From the NCBI GenBank assembly GCA_027489245.1, contig JAIYAC010000016.1:156966-220965 (forward strand): 64,000 bases of DNA, written 5' to 3'. Made by a program: the position numbers and the translations under genes. The notes beneath the pieces were generated by a model that was not told the origin of the DNA, searched no databases, and was given only the letters and a program-made list of their open reading frames with translations. Below are positions 46,929 through 57,894 of this stretch, piece after piece. Origin of the DNA: Neisseriaceae bacterium (lineage in GTDB: Bacteria > Pseudomonadota > Gammaproteobacteria > Burkholderiales > Chromobacteriaceae). Positions within the stretch are counted from its first letter, which is position 1. The number at the start of each line of letters is the position of its first letter.

Positions 46929-47267
46929 TCAAGCCACGGTGGAGGGCAGCTCGCAAACCGGGGCGTCCTGCTGGGCACCACAATACAGGCCGTAGAGGGT
47001 TTCCAGAATGGCCATGGCTTCCTGGCTGGCGACGCGGTAGTAAATCCATTTGCCTTCGCGCCGCGTGCTCACCAGCGACTCATTGCGCAGCACGCCCAGC
47101 TGCTGCGACAAGGTAGGCTGGCGGATGCCGGTGAGCTTTTCCAGCTCGGACACCGTGCGCTCGCCGGCAACCAGTTGGCACAACAACAGCAACCGGTCCT
47201 GATTGGCCAGGCTTTTCAGCAGGCTGGCGGCACGGTTTGCGTTATCGTGCAACACAGTCAAATCCAT
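46929..47267 (-). CDS. ArsR-family transcriptional regulator
   Basis: A 112-residue winged-helix repressor. TVSELEKLTGIRQPTLSQQLGVLRNESLVSTRREGKWIYYR is the recognition helix and wing. Cysteines lie at 30, 96 and 105, suggesting metal or thiol sensing; there is no classical CVC metal box in the recognition helix, so a BigR/NolR-type redox role is plausible. AGAGGG precedes the ATG. The upstream DNA is AT-rich and may hold its own operator. Confidence 0.9.
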   Translation of the reverse strand: MDLTVLHDNANRAASLLKSLANQDRLLLLCQLVAGERTVSELEKLTGIRQPTLSQQLGVLRNESLVSTRREGKWIYYRVASQEAMAILETLYGLYCGAQQDAPVCELPSTVA

Positions 47268-47662
47268 GTGATGACCCTCTATGTGTGTTTTGCATGCTTT
47301 GGCAGAGCACAATATTATGTATTTATTGATAGTGTAAAACAGGCACCTTGCCAACACCATCTTGCTGCTGGCCTGCACCGCAGGGCACCCAAGCAGCCCT
47401 GCTGCTTACCGGCAGCACCAGGCACAATGTAACAAATTATGGCAAAGCCCCGCACCTGGCTTTCACGCTACGGTAACGGGCACCTGCGCCTGCGGTCAGG
47501 CACCGTGTCGCAAGCTGGCAACAGGCCAAGCCTGCCAGCGCCTACTATTGCTGCCATCTTGCACGCTTTGGCGGCCAACATGCTGCCATCGTGCGCAGCA
47601 GCGGCAATGTGCGCTAGACTCGGGTGTCCTTCCATACATGGGCGGTAGTCCGCCCCGGCCTG
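47268..47662. other. Gene-free space between arsR-family and DUF2804 genes
   Basis: Nearly 400 bp. The part next to the ArsR gene holds a likely promoter/operator; the rest has only shadow frames and one copy of the dispersed word (47571-47579). No gene is supported. Confidence 0.55.
47309..47335. promoter_or_regulatory. AT-rich interrupted dyad upstream of the ArsR gene
   Basis: ACA-N-TAT, 13 bases, ATA-N-TGT lies 42-68 bp before the ArsR start in an AT-rich patch unlike its surroundings. ArsR repressors usually regulate themselves through such sites. Confidence 0.4.
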
Positions 47663-48655
47663 ATGGCAACCAGCTCACTCCCCCCGGCCCCGGCGCGCCT
47701 GGTACACGAACGCGGCATACCCGCTTTTGGCACCTATCAGGGCGTAGTCGCCCAGCTTTCCTGGCAAGCCCTGCGCATGCCGGCCATCAGGCAACTGCTG
47801 CGCCCGCTACACCACAAACGCTGGCAGTACGCGGCACTGGCCCACGAGCATTACTTTATCGGGGTAGCAGTGGTGGATGCCGGCTGGATCAGCAGCGCCT
47901 TTGCCTACGTGTTTGACCGCCGCCAGCGCACCTTGGTGGCCAGCTTTAGCGCAGATGGGCTGCCACGGCTTGCCACGCAAATGGAAAACCGCGCCTTTGG
48001 CGATGCCACCTTCCAGCGCGGCAAACAGCGCATCGCCTTTCGCCGCGCAGACAACCGCATCGAGCTCACCATCAATACCGCAGCGCTGAAGTTGGCCGCA
48101 CACATTGCCCTGCCGGCCCCGGAGCACACCCTGGCCGTGATCGCGCCGGCCAACTGGCAAGCCCACGCCACCCATAAAAGCAGCGCCCTGGCGGTAAGCG
48201 GCTTTGCCGAATGCGCCGGGCAGCGCCTGTCTCTGGATGGCGCCATCGCCAGCCTGGACGCGTCCAACGGCCTGCTGGCGCGCGAAACCCGCTGGCACTG
48301 GGCCAGCGCGCATAGCCCGGCGCTGGGTTTCAACCTGCAAGCAGGCTATATGGGCGAGGCGGAAAACGCCATCTGGCTGGATGGCCAGCTGTTTGCCGTT
48401 GGCGCTGCCCACTTCCGCTACGATGCGGCCAACCCGCTGGCGCCCTGGCACATCCATACCGACGATGGCACGGTAGACCTGCAGTTCTACCCCGAGGGCG
48501 CACGTGGCGAAAACAAGGACCTGTTCATTGCCGCCAGCCGCTATATCCAGCCCATCGGCACCTTTGAAGGCACCCTCATCCACCCCGACAGCGGCCGCGC
48601 GTATCCAGTCAGCCAGCTGGTGGGCGTTACCGAAGACCACTACGCCAAATGGTAA
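47663..48655 (+). CDS. DUF2804 domain protein
   Basis: A 330-residue protein matching the DUF2804 family (function unknown), with the typical FDRRQRTLVASFS, RETRWHWASAHS and ENAIWLDGQLFAVGAA segments and a C-terminal GTFEGTLIHPDSGRAYPVSQLVGVTEDHYAKW. The fold is beta-rich, as in lipocalin-like hydrolases. The start is uncertain: ATG at 47663 is used; the frame is open upstream to 47624. It overlaps the following GNAT gene by 7 bp. Confidence 0.83.
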   Translation: MATSSLPPAPARLVHERGIPAFGTYQGVVAQLSWQALRMPAIRQLLRPLHHKRWQYAALAHEHYFIGVAVVDAGWISSAFAYVFDRRQRTLVASFSADGLPRLATQMENRAFGDATFQRGKQRIAFRRADNRIELTINTAALKLAAHIALPAPEHTLAVIAPANWQAHATHKSSALAVSGFAECAGQRLSLDGAIASLDASNGLLARETRWHWASAHSPALGFNLQAGYMGEAENAIWLDGQLFAVGAAHFRYDAANPLAPWHIHTDDGTVDLQFYPEGARGENKDLFIAASRYIQPIGTFEGTLIHPDSGRAYPVSQLVGVTEDHYAKW

Positions 48656-49086
48656 ACCTGCGCCCCGCCCGCCACGACGACAGCGCCGCCCTCGCCCCGC
48701 TATGCGCCGAGCTGGGCTACCCGGCCAGCGCCGGGCAGCTGGCCCAAAGGTTGGCCGCACTATTGGCCCAGCCCGCCACCCACCTGCTGCTGGTGGCCGA
48801 AAACGCTAGCGGCCTGTGCGGCTGGATACACGGCTATATCCGCCCTCTGCTGGAGTCAGATCCGGCACTGGAAATCGGCGGGATGGTGGTGGCCGAGCAT
48901 GTACGCGGCCAGGGCATTGGCGCCCTGCTGCTCACCGCCGCCGAAACCTGGGCACGCCAGCAAGGCGTGGCACAGGTCACCGTGCGTAGCCACGAGCTGC
49001 GTACCGACGCGCACCGTTTCTACCAGCGCCAGGGCTACCAGGTGGCCAAGCGCCAGCTATGCCTGCGCAAGGCGCTGGCACCATGA
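48649..49086 (+). CDS. GNAT-family N-acetyltransferase
   Basis: A 145-residue acetyl-CoA-binding enzyme. The GNAT core is visible: GGMVVAEHVRGQGIGALLLTAAETWARQQG (acetyl-CoA loop RGQGIG), then VRSHELRTDAHRFYQRQGYQ. The substrate is unknown. Its ATG overlaps the end of the DUF2804 gene, suggesting translational coupling. Confidence 0.9.
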   Translation: MVNLRPARHDDSAALAPLCAELGYPASAGQLAQRLAALLAQPATHLLLVAENASGLCGWIHGYIRPLLESDPALEIGGMVVAEHVRGQGIGALLLTAAETWARQQGVAQVTVRSHELRTDAHRFYQRQGYQVAKRQLCLRKALAP

Positions 49087-49283
49087 ACAGCCACCTCGTG
49101 GTAGCATGGCGCCCGCCATACATAGAGCAAACATACCAACATCCCGTAGCGGCAGCCGCCATCCGCGGCCTGCCACGTGCTGCAACACGGCCGCCCACCT
49201 GCTGGCCGTGGCGCGAACCAAGCCAGCCACCCGGCGTCGCCCGCCCCGCGCCTGCCCCGGTGGCTGTCACACTGGAGACCCCG

Positions 49284-49847
49284 ATGGGACTGCTGAATAG
49301 CCTGCTGGAGCACAACCGTGCCTTCGTTGAAGCGCGCGAGTACGAACAATTCGAAACCGACAAATTCCCCGATAAAAACCTGGCCGTGCTGGCCTGCATG
49401 GACGCGCGCCTGGTAGAGCTGCTCCCCAAAGCCATGGGCCTGAAAAACGGCGACGCCAAGCTCATCAAAAACGCTGGCGCGCTGGTGACCCACCAGTGGG
49501 GTTCGGTGATGCGCAGCCTGCTGGTAGCGGTATACGAGCTGCGTGCTGAAGAAATCTGCGTGGTCGCCCACCACGACTGCGGCATGCGCGCCATCGACCC
49601 GGCCCGCATTCTGGCCAATGCGCAAGAGCGCGGCGTCAGCGCCGACACCATCACCACCCTGCGCGGCGCCGGCATCGACCTGGACGCCTGGCTGAAGGGT
49701 TTCGACAATGTGCACGACAGCGTGCGCCACACCGTCCACACCATCCGCAACCACCCGCTGATGCCCAAAGACATCCCGGTACACGGCCTGGTGATCCACC
49801 CGGCCACCGGCCAGCTCGACCTGATCGTGGATGGCTACGCCAACTGA
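49284..49847 (+). CDS. Beta-class carbonic anhydrase-like protein
   Basis: A 187-residue zinc enzyme. Zinc ligands are C38, H96 and C99, with the Asp-Arg dyad D40/R42 (ACMDARL and AHHDCGM). The sequence belongs to the short beta-CA branch (Rv1284-like). It hydrates CO2. GGAG in TGGAGACC before the ATG at 49284 decides the start; the long upstream frame from 49059 is a shadow. Its end overlaps nadD by 17 bp. Confidence 0.9.
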   Translation: MGLLNSLLEHNRAFVEAREYEQFETDKFPDKNLAVLACMDARLVELLPKAMGLKNGDAKLIKNAGALVTHQWGSVMRSLLVAVYELRAEEICVVAHHDCGMRAIDPARILANAQERGVSADTITTLRGAGIDLDAWLKGFDNVHDSVRHTVHTIRNHPLMPKDIPVHGLVIHPATGQLDLIVDGYAN

Positions 49848-50490
49848 GCACCCGCCATGCTGCGTGGGCGTGTTTGGCGGCACCTTCGACCCCATCCACG
49901 CCGCGCACCTGCGCATGGCCGACGCGTTCTGGCAACAATGCGCGCTCACCCGCCTGCACCTGATTCCCGCCGGCCAACCCTACCACCGCCAGCAAGGCCC
50001 TGCCGCCAGCCCCGCCCAGCGCCTGGCCATGGTGCAGCAGGCCATTGCCGGCCGGACCGGCTGGGTCGCCGACGGCCGCGAAGTACAGCGCCCCCGCCAC
50101 GCCTATACCATTGAAACGCTGGAAGAAATCCGCGCCGAGCTACCCGCCACGTGCACGCTATGGTTTCTGGTAGGCGGCGATTCGCTGGAAAAACTGCACA
50201 CCTGGCACCGCTGGCGCGAGCTATTACAGCTAGCCAGCCTGGCCGTGGCCGTGCGGCCGGGCTTTGACGCCAGCCGCCTGCACCCCGATATCGCCAGCCT
50301 GTGGCAAGCCGCGCAAGTATCTGATTTTTCAAACAGCGCGCCTTCCGGTACAATCCGCGCCCTGACCTTGCCACCCGTCCCCCTCTCTGCCACCGAACTG
50401 CGAGCCCGTCTCGCCAGTGGCAGCGACTGCAGCGGGCTAATTGCCAAGCCGGTACTGGCCTATATCCGCCAGCACCAGCTATACCGGTAG
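49831..50490 (+). CDS. nadD: Nicotinate-nucleotide adenylyltransferase NadD
   Basis: Adenylates nicotinate mononucleotide in NAD synthesis. The nucleotidyltransferase motif GVFGGTFDPIHAAHLRMAD is at residues 13-31. FLVGGDSLEKLHTWHRW and the final ISATELR-type LSATELRARLASG are conserved. Length is 219. The order nadD-rsfS-rlmH is a widely conserved cluster. Confidence 0.95.
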   Translation: MATPTEHPPCCVGVFGGTFDPIHAAHLRMADAFWQQCALTRLHLIPAGQPYHRQQGPAASPAQRLAMVQQAIAGRTGWVADGREVQRPRHAYTIETLEEIRAELPATCTLWFLVGGDSLEKLHTWHRWRELLQLASLAVAVRPGFDASRLHPDIASLWQAAQVSDFSNSAPSGTIRALTLPPVPLSATELRARLASGSDCSGLIAKPVLAYIRQHQLYR

Positions 50491-50612
50491 ACGGTGGCAG
50501 GCTATAGATTGCACGTGCCGCCGTCCCGCGGCCGTTTGCTCTTTACGGGACCTCTGTTGGCACCGGACGCTGACGTGACATTACGTCCCCGACACACTAC
50601 TCAAGGAATACC

Positions 50613-50984
50613 ATGCAAGTTCAAGACATCGCCAAGCTGGCTGTAGAAGCCCTGGAAGACGTAAAAGGCAAAGATATCGTCGAGCTGGACACCACCCAGC
50701 TGACCTCGCTGTTTGCACGCCTGATCGTGTGCACCGGCGACTCCAACCGTCAGGTCAAAGCCCTGGCCAATAACGTAGCCGTTACCCTGAAAGAAAAAGG
50801 CATCGACCTGGTGGGTACCGAAGGCCACGAAAGCGGCGAATGGGTTCTGGTAGACGCCGGCGACGTCGTCATCCACGTGATGCTGCCCGCTGTACGAGAC
50901 TACTACGATATCGAAGCACTGTGGGGCGGCGAAAAGCCATCCTTCGTGCCGGTAGGCGGCCGCCCGTGGAACGCTGCGGTCTAA
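50613..50984 (+). CDS. rsfS: Ribosomal silencing factor RsfS
   Basis: A 123-residue DUF143 protein that binds ribosomal protein L14 and blocks subunit joining when nutrients are low. DIVELDTTQLTSLFARLIVCTGDSNRQVKALA and EGHESGEWVLVDAGDVVIHVMLPAVRDYYDIEALW are typical. AAGGAATA lies before the ATG. Confidence 0.95.
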   Translation: MQVQDIAKLAVEALEDVKGKDIVELDTTQLTSLFARLIVCTGDSNRQVKALANNVAVTLKEKGIDLVGTEGHESGEWVLVDAGDVVIHVMLPAVRDYYDIEALWGGEKPSFVPVGGRPWNAAV

Positions 50985-51005
50985 GCTAAGCCCGTGCAGT
51001 AAACC

Positions 51006-51045
51006 GTTGGCCGCAGCCCCGCAAGGTGCTGCGGCCAACCTTTTT
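51006..51045 (+). terminator. Terminator formed by an inverted pair of the dispersed word
   Basis: GTTGGCCGCAGC (51006-51017) and GCTGCGGCCAAC (51028-51039) make a perfect 12-bp stem with a 10-base loop, followed by CTTTTT. The two arms are copies of the 10-base word. It lies between rsfS and rlmH, so it may reduce rlmH expression from upstream. Confidence 0.85.
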
Positions 51046-51057
51046 GGGGATGCACCC

Positions 51058-51528
51058 ATGAAAATCACCCTGCTAGCCGTCGGCAGCAAGATGCCGCGCT
51101 GGGTAGACGACGCCTTTGGCGACTACGCCAAACGCTTTGGCCGCGACATCCAGTTCGAGCTCAAAGAAATCAAACCGGAAAAACGCGGCGGCGGCGTCAC
51201 CGCTGAAAAAGGCATCGCTGCCGAGCACGAGCGCATCGTGGCGGCGATTCCGCCGCGCAGCAAACTGGTCATCCTGGACGAGCGCGGCAAAAACTGGACA
51301 TCGGTACAGCTGGCGGGCGCCATGAAAGACTGGATGGCCGGTGGCGACGACATCTGTATTGTTATCGGCGGGGCCGACGGCCTGTCACAGCCACTGAAAG
51401 CCCGTGCCGACATCATGCTGCAGCTGTCTGCCATGACCCTGCCACACGGCATGGTGCGCGTGCTGCTGGCCGAGCAGCTGTATCGTGCGTATTCCATCCT
51501 GAATAACCACCCTTACCACCGCGAATAG
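51058..51528 (+). CDS. rlmH: 23S rRNA pseudouridine-1915 N3-methyltransferase RlmH
   Basis: A 156-residue SPOUT-class methyltransferase. MKITLLAVGSKMPRWV, ILDERGKNWTSVQLA, VIGGADGLS and the C-terminal AEQLYRAYSILNNHPYHRE are nearly invariant in the family. ATG at 51058 starts the canonical sequence; the upstream in-frame extension runs through the hairpin and is rejected. Confidence 0.97.
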   Translation: MKITLLAVGSKMPRWVDDAFGDYAKRFGRDIQFELKEIKPEKRGGGVTAEKGIAAEHERIVAAIPPRSKLVILDERGKNWTSVQLAGAMKDWMAGGDDICIVIGGADGLSQPLKARADIMLQLSAMTLPHGMVRVLLAEQLYRAYSILNNHPYHRE

Positions 51529-51611
51529 CAGGGCACGGCTGCGACAATTTGTCACATGGGCAGCCCCAGGCCGCATGGCTACACTGCCACGTCATTCCCC
51601 TGACTTATGGC

Positions 51612-52133
51612 ATGCATCCCGTGAAAGCTTTCCTGCTCGCCCCGCTTCTGGCCCTGGCCACTCTGCCCGCCCTGGCCCATGTATCACTGGAAACCCAGCA
51701 AGCGGTGGCCGGTAGCGGCTACAAAGCCGTCCTGCGCGTACCACATGGCTGCGATGGCAGCCCTACTACCAGCGTTCGCGTGCTGCTGCCAGAAGGCTTC
51801 CGCCTGGCCAAACCCATGCCCAAAGCAGGCTGGCAGCTCAGTACCGTAAAAAAAGCCGTGGTGCCTTTCGATAACCACGGCACCACCGTACGTGAGGATG
51901 TGAGCGAAATCGAATGGCGTGGCGGCCAGCTACCGGACGATTTCTATGACGAGTTCGTCTTCCGCGGCACCCTGCCTGCACAGGCTGGCGAAACTGCCTG
52001 GTTTAAAGTGGTACAAAAATGCGTACAGGGCGAAACGCGCTGGGACGAGATTCCGGCGGCTGACAGCAAGCCGGCCAAGCCCGCTACCGGGGTAAAGCTG
52101 ATCCCGCCAGCCAGCCCAGTGCATAGCCACTAA
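51612..52133 (+). CDS. YcnI/DUF1775 copper-associated secreted protein
   Basis: A 173-residue secreted protein. The signal peptide ends at LPALA, leaving His23 as the first mature residue (HVSL), the histidine expected in the copper-binding site of YcnI proteins. The DUF1775 core has VLRVPHGCDGSPTTSVRVLLPEGF and ends with CVQGETRW. It likely takes part in copper handling; no PCu(A)C or CopCD gene is adjacent here. Confidence 0.88.
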   Translation: MHPVKAFLLAPLLALATLPALAHVSLETQQAVAGSGYKAVLRVPHGCDGSPTTSVRVLLPEGFRLAKPMPKAGWQLSTVKKAVVPFDNHGTTVREDVSEIEWRGGQLPDDFYDEFVFRGTLPAQAGETAWFKVVQKCVQGETRWDEIPAADSKPAKPATGVKLIPPASPVHSH

Positions 52134-52149
52134 TCCTGGCTGACCGCTA

Positions 52150-52177
52150 CAAAAAAGGGTGCTTCGGCACCCTTTTG
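52150..52177 (+). terminator. Intrinsic terminator after ycnI-like gene
   Basis: AAAAGGGTGC-TTCG-GCACCCTTTT is a perfect stem with a stable tetraloop. A second T-rich palindrome (TTGCC...GGCAA, 52175-52192) follows. Confidence 0.92.
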
Positions 52178-52326
52178 CCTTTTTTTTAGGCAAAAAAATT
52201 TTGCCGGCTCATCACCCCGCAAAGCCAGCTATAGCAAGCTTTAAGCCATAAGAATCACCCTGCAGTACACACCCGGTTTTGATAAATTCACGCAAAAACT
52301 GGAAATTATCCAAGAGAATCAGTACC

Positions 52327-52368
52327 ATGCATGTTCCGCCCGCAAGGGCATTGGTTCTTTACTCATGA
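52327..52368 (+). CDS. Possible 13-codon leader peptide ORF
   Basis: A tiny frame (MHVPPARALVLYS) with AAGAGAA before its ATG. It ends in a TGA that overlaps the ATG of the lytic transglycosylase as ATGA. The transglycosylase has no ribosome-binding site of its own, so reinitiation from this leader could be how it is translated. Short overlap could still be chance. Confidence 0.4.
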   Translation: MHVPPARALVLYS

Positions 52369-53084
52369 CTATACGACCGATACTGGCCGGGCTGATCGCC
52401 TTTGCCACCCTGCCTGCGGCTTGGGCCGACAGCTGGAGTGATATCCAAACCGATCACGCTTTAGGCCTTTACCGCGAGCTGGATGACGCCATTGCACCGG
52501 GCTTGGGGACCAAGCTGAACCCGGAGGCAGTACCGCCTTTCCGTAAGCCCCCGGCCGTCAAAGCCATCAAAGCGCTCGACATCCCGGTAGTAAAAGCGCC
52601 ATCGTACGATGCGCGCCAGGCTGCCACTTTTAACAAACTGATCGCAAAAGTTGCCCGCGAGCAAAAAGTCGATCCCCAGCTGCTGCACGCCATCATTGCG
52701 GTGGAATCCGGCTACGACCCGGAAGCCCTGTCGCCAAAAGGCGCACAAGGCCTGATGCAGCTGATGCCGCAAACTGCCGCCCGCTTTGGCGCCAGCAACC
52801 CGGCAGACCCGCTGGACAACCTGCGAGCTGGCGCACGCTATGTGCGCTTCCTGCTAACAGCGTTCAAGCACGATATGCCCCTGGTTATCGCCGCCTATAA
52901 TGCCGGCGAGGGCAGTGTCAGCAAGTACCGCAACAGTATCCCGCCCTACCCGGAGACCCGGATGTACGTGGCCAAGGTACTGGCTTCCTACGAGAAGCGC
53001 ACAGGCCAGAGCCTGCTGCCTGCAGCAACCGCCACCGTGGGTGGCCGGGTACGCGTGACCTTCCCGGCGGATACCCCGCTGTAA
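52365..53084 (+). CDS. Lytic murein transglycosylase (SLT, GH23)
   Basis: A 239-residue secreted peptidoglycan lyase. The signal peptide ends near AAWA (residue 21). The SLT domain (about 100-220) has the catalytic Glu in HAIIAVESGYDPEALSPKGAQGLMQLMP and AAYNAGEGSVSKY. It resembles MltC/MltE-type or Slt family members from beta-proteobacteria. No Shine-Dalgarno precedes the ATG; a 13-codon leader ORF overlaps it. Confidence 0.9.
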   Translation: MTIRPILAGLIAFATLPAAWADSWSDIQTDHALGLYRELDDAIAPGLGTKLNPEAVPPFRKPPAVKAIKALDIPVVKAPSYDARQAATFNKLIAKVAREQKVDPQLLHAIIAVESGYDPEALSPKGAQGLMQLMPQTAARFGASNPADPLDNLRAGARYVRFLLTAFKHDMPLVIAAYNAGEGSVSKYRNSIPPYPETRMYVAKVLASYEKRTGQSLLPAATATVGGRVRVTFPADTPL

Positions 53085-53106
53085 ACCAGCTTGCGCCATG
53101 CGCAAC

Positions 53107-53140
53107 AAAAAAGCCGGATCGAAAGATCCGGCTTTTTTAT
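53107..53140. terminator. Bidirectional terminator between SLT and holA
   Basis: AAAAAAGCCGGATC-GAAA-GATCCGGCTTTTTT is a perfect hairpin with A/T runs on both sides, between convergent genes. Confidence 0.95.
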
Positions 53141-53148
53141 TTGACGCC

Positions 53149-54162
53149 CTAGCGTGCCGCCAGACTCGCGGCCAACCTTTTCAGGCTATGCCAGGCGTCG
53201 CCCTGCTCTACGCCCTTGATCTGGCGGTCTATGCGCGCGCAGGCAGCCAGCGCGTCGGTCAGGCGGCGCGGCCCGATGCGCTGTACAGCAGGCGTCGCCA
53301 GCTTCTGCTTGTCGCCCCACAGGCGTAGCTCGCCGGCCATGTCGCGCACCTGGCGGCCTTCTTTCAGGCCACGGCCCAGCTTGATCAGCATGCGCACATC
53401 TTCGGTGAACGACCACAACACCAGCACCGGGGCCTCGCCTTCGGCTTCCAGCCCGTCCAGCATGCGCGTCGCGCGGGCGGCGTCACCAGCCAGCCAGCTT
53501 TCCGATAGATGGAACACGTCAAAGCGCGCCACATTGGCCACGGCGTCGCGGATATCGGCCAGGCTCAGCTCGCCCTTGGGGTACAGCAAGGCCAGCTTGT
53601 CGATTTCCTGCTTGGCCGCCAGCAAGTTGCCTTCTACGCGGTCGGCAAAGAACGCAGCACTGTCGTGCGCCACGCTCTGGCCCTGCGCCTTCAGCCGGCG
53701 GCTGATCCAGGCGGGTAGCTCGTTGCGGCCCACCGGGCGGGCCTCTACCAGTACCGCGTGTTTTTCCAGCGCCACAAACCATTTGGCTTTTTGCTGGGTT
53801 TTATCCAGCTTGGGCAGCTGGATCAGGGTGATGGTGTCCTGCGGCGGGTTGGCGGCCAGCTGTTGCAGCGCTTCGGCGCCTTCCACACCAGGCTTGCCAC
53901 CGGGGATGCGTATTTCCAGCAACTTGAGGCTGGCAAACAGGGACACGCTGCTCATGGCATCGCGCAGGCGCGACCAGTCGAAATTGCCGCCCTCTACCGT
54001 CAGCACCTCGCGCTCCAGATAGCCGGCCTGGCGGGCGCTGGCACGCAGGCTATCGGCCGCCTCCAGCGCCAGCAGCGCCTCCTCGCCGTACACCACGTAC
54101 AGTGGCGCCAGCGGGCTGCGTGCCAGCTGGTCTTTCAGGGCGTCAGGGCTGAGGGCTGGCAT
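53149..54162 (-). CDS. holA: DNA polymerase III delta subunit HolA
   Basis: The clamp-loader subunit that opens the beta clamp, 337 residues. The N-terminal region LYVVYGEEALLALEAAD and the DNA-polymerase-delta core, including the FFADRVEGNLLAAKQEIDKLALLYP segment, match the family. I use ATG at 54162 because it overlaps the lptE end by 20 bp and begins the canonical sequence. It is downstream of lptE, as in many proteobacteria. Confidence 0.93.
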   Translation of the reverse strand: MPALSPDALKDQLARSPLAPLYVVYGEEALLALEAADSLRASARQAGYLEREVLTVEGGNFDWSRLRDAMSSVSLFASLKLLEIRIPGGKPGVEGAEALQQLAANPPQDTITLIQLPKLDKTQQKAKWFVALEKHAVLVEARPVGRNELPAWISRRLKAQGQSVAHDSAAFFADRVEGNLLAAKQEIDKLALLYPKGELSLADIRDAVANVARFDVFHLSESWLAGDAARATRMLDGLEAEGEAPVLVLWSFTEDVRMLIKLGRGLKEGRQVRDMAGELRLWGDKQKLATPAVQRIGPRRLTDALAACARIDRQIKGVEQGDAWHSLKRLAASLAAR

Positions 54163-54670
54163 GTGCGGGCTTGGCAGGCGTGAGCGCCGGCAGATAGGAC
54201 AGGCGGCGCACCAGCTGTTCGGCGGCGTCGCGGCGCATATCGGCCCACAGCAGGGCTTCTTCGCGCTCTTTGCCCAGTACCGCGGCATCGCTATAGCTCA
54301 GCTCGCGGCGCACTACCACAGACATGGGCATAGGCGCGCTGTCAGTCAGGCGCTGTACGGTGGCGTTCACACGGTAGATCAGCAGGTATTCGTTGACCTT
54401 GCCGCCACGGTTGATGGTGAGAATGTCCTTGCGGCTTTCTTCGTCCACCACCCGCAGCGTGGCCTGGGCCTGGCTGTTCAGCAGGGTCAGGCGGCCATCA
54501 CGCTGCAATGCCAGGCGCAGGGCGTCGTCCAGCAAGCCGGTACTTTGCAGGCTCAGGCTGGCAAACGATAGCGGCGCAAGGGGGGCGGACAGCCCGCGCA
54601 GATGAAAACCGCAGCCGGCCAGCAGGCTGACGCTGAGGGCCAGAACGGCACAATGCAGGGTTCGCTTCAT
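54143..54670 (-). CDS. lptE: LPS-assembly lipoprotein LptE
   Basis: A 175-residue outer-membrane lipoprotein that plugs LptD in lipopolysaccharide export. The lipobox LLAGC gives the lipidated Cys at residue 20, followed by GFHLRG, the LptE hallmark. The order leuS-lptE-holA is standard. The ribosome-binding site is poor and a terminator-like hairpin separates it from leuS. Confidence 0.93.
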   Translation of the reverse strand: MKRTLHCAVLALSVSLLAGCGFHLRGLSAPLAPLSFASLSLQSTGLLDDALRLALQRDGRLTLLNSQAQATLRVVDEESRKDILTINRGGKVNEYLLIYRVNATVQRLTDSAPMPMSVVVRRELSYSDAAVLGKEREEALLWADMRRDAAEQLVRRLSYLPALTPAKPAHASPQP

Positions 54671-54683
54671 GGCGTGTTACCGA

Positions 54684-54712
54684 TAAAAACGGCGCGGGCC
54701 AGGCCGCGCCGT
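54684..54712 (-). terminator. Intrinsic terminator-like hairpin between leuS and lptE
   Basis: ACGGCGCG and CGCGCCGT pair and are followed on the minus strand by TTTTT. A second GC-rich hairpin lies just upstream (54714-54749). It could attenuate read-through into lptE. Confidence 0.75.
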
Positions 54713-54753
54713 GTACCCGCCCCGGCAGGGTGTGCCGGGGCGCGGGTACGGGT

Positions 54754-57402
<2,649 letters not shown>

Positions 57403-57493
57403 TCAATCGGGACATTATAACGACGCAGGCTGCCAGTGCCTACACGGCAGCTGGCAGCCTGGCGAAAAAGACCGGCCGGCGCACAAGGCGCGT

Positions 57494-57883
57494 TTAGGGG
57501 CAGGGTTTGCGCTGCCAGCCTTGCGGCCCGCGGTAGCAGCGCTGCTCTGCCAACTGGCGGGTAACGTACCAGCGGCTGTCGGCACCGCGAATCAGCTGCA
57601 GCGACCAGCGCCGCGCGCGCACGCTGTCGTCCAGCAAGCCATCCTGCTGGATGCTCACGCTAACGCGGTCGAACGATTCCGGCTGGCTACGCTGGCTGAT
57701 GCGCAGGCGGGCGTACTCGAACTGGCCATCGCGCCCCATCTCCGGCGCCAGATAAGCCATGGCCACCTGCACCGGCAGCTCGCCGGGCTGGCCGGTGTAC
57801 AGCGGGCCGTTCTCGGCGGCGGCACTACCGGCCGCTCCTGCGGCCAACCCTGCCAACAGCCACGTGGTCAACATGCGCTTCAT
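57494..57883 (-). CDS. Secreted hypothetical protein
   Basis: A 129-residue protein with a signal peptide (about 1-23, ending SAAA). The mature part has a pair of C-terminal cysteines (QRCYRGPQGWQRKPCP) and otherwise shows no family I know. AAAGGACA lies upstream of the ATG, and it begins 11 bp after the TauE-family gene, so it probably shares that transcript. Confidence 0.75.
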   Translation of the reverse strand: MKRMLTTWLLAGLAAGAAGSAAAENGPLYTGQPGELPVQVAMAYLAPEMGRDGQFEYARLRISQRSQPESFDRVSVSIQQDGLLDDSVRARRWSLQLIRGADSRWYVTRQLAEQRCYRGPQGWQRKPCP

Positions 57884-57894
57884 CGTGTGTCCTT

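Noticed and set aside
47439..47648. A 69-codon frame upstream of the DUF2804 gene
   Set aside because: No ribosome-binding site, no family features and a start in a GC-rich spacer.
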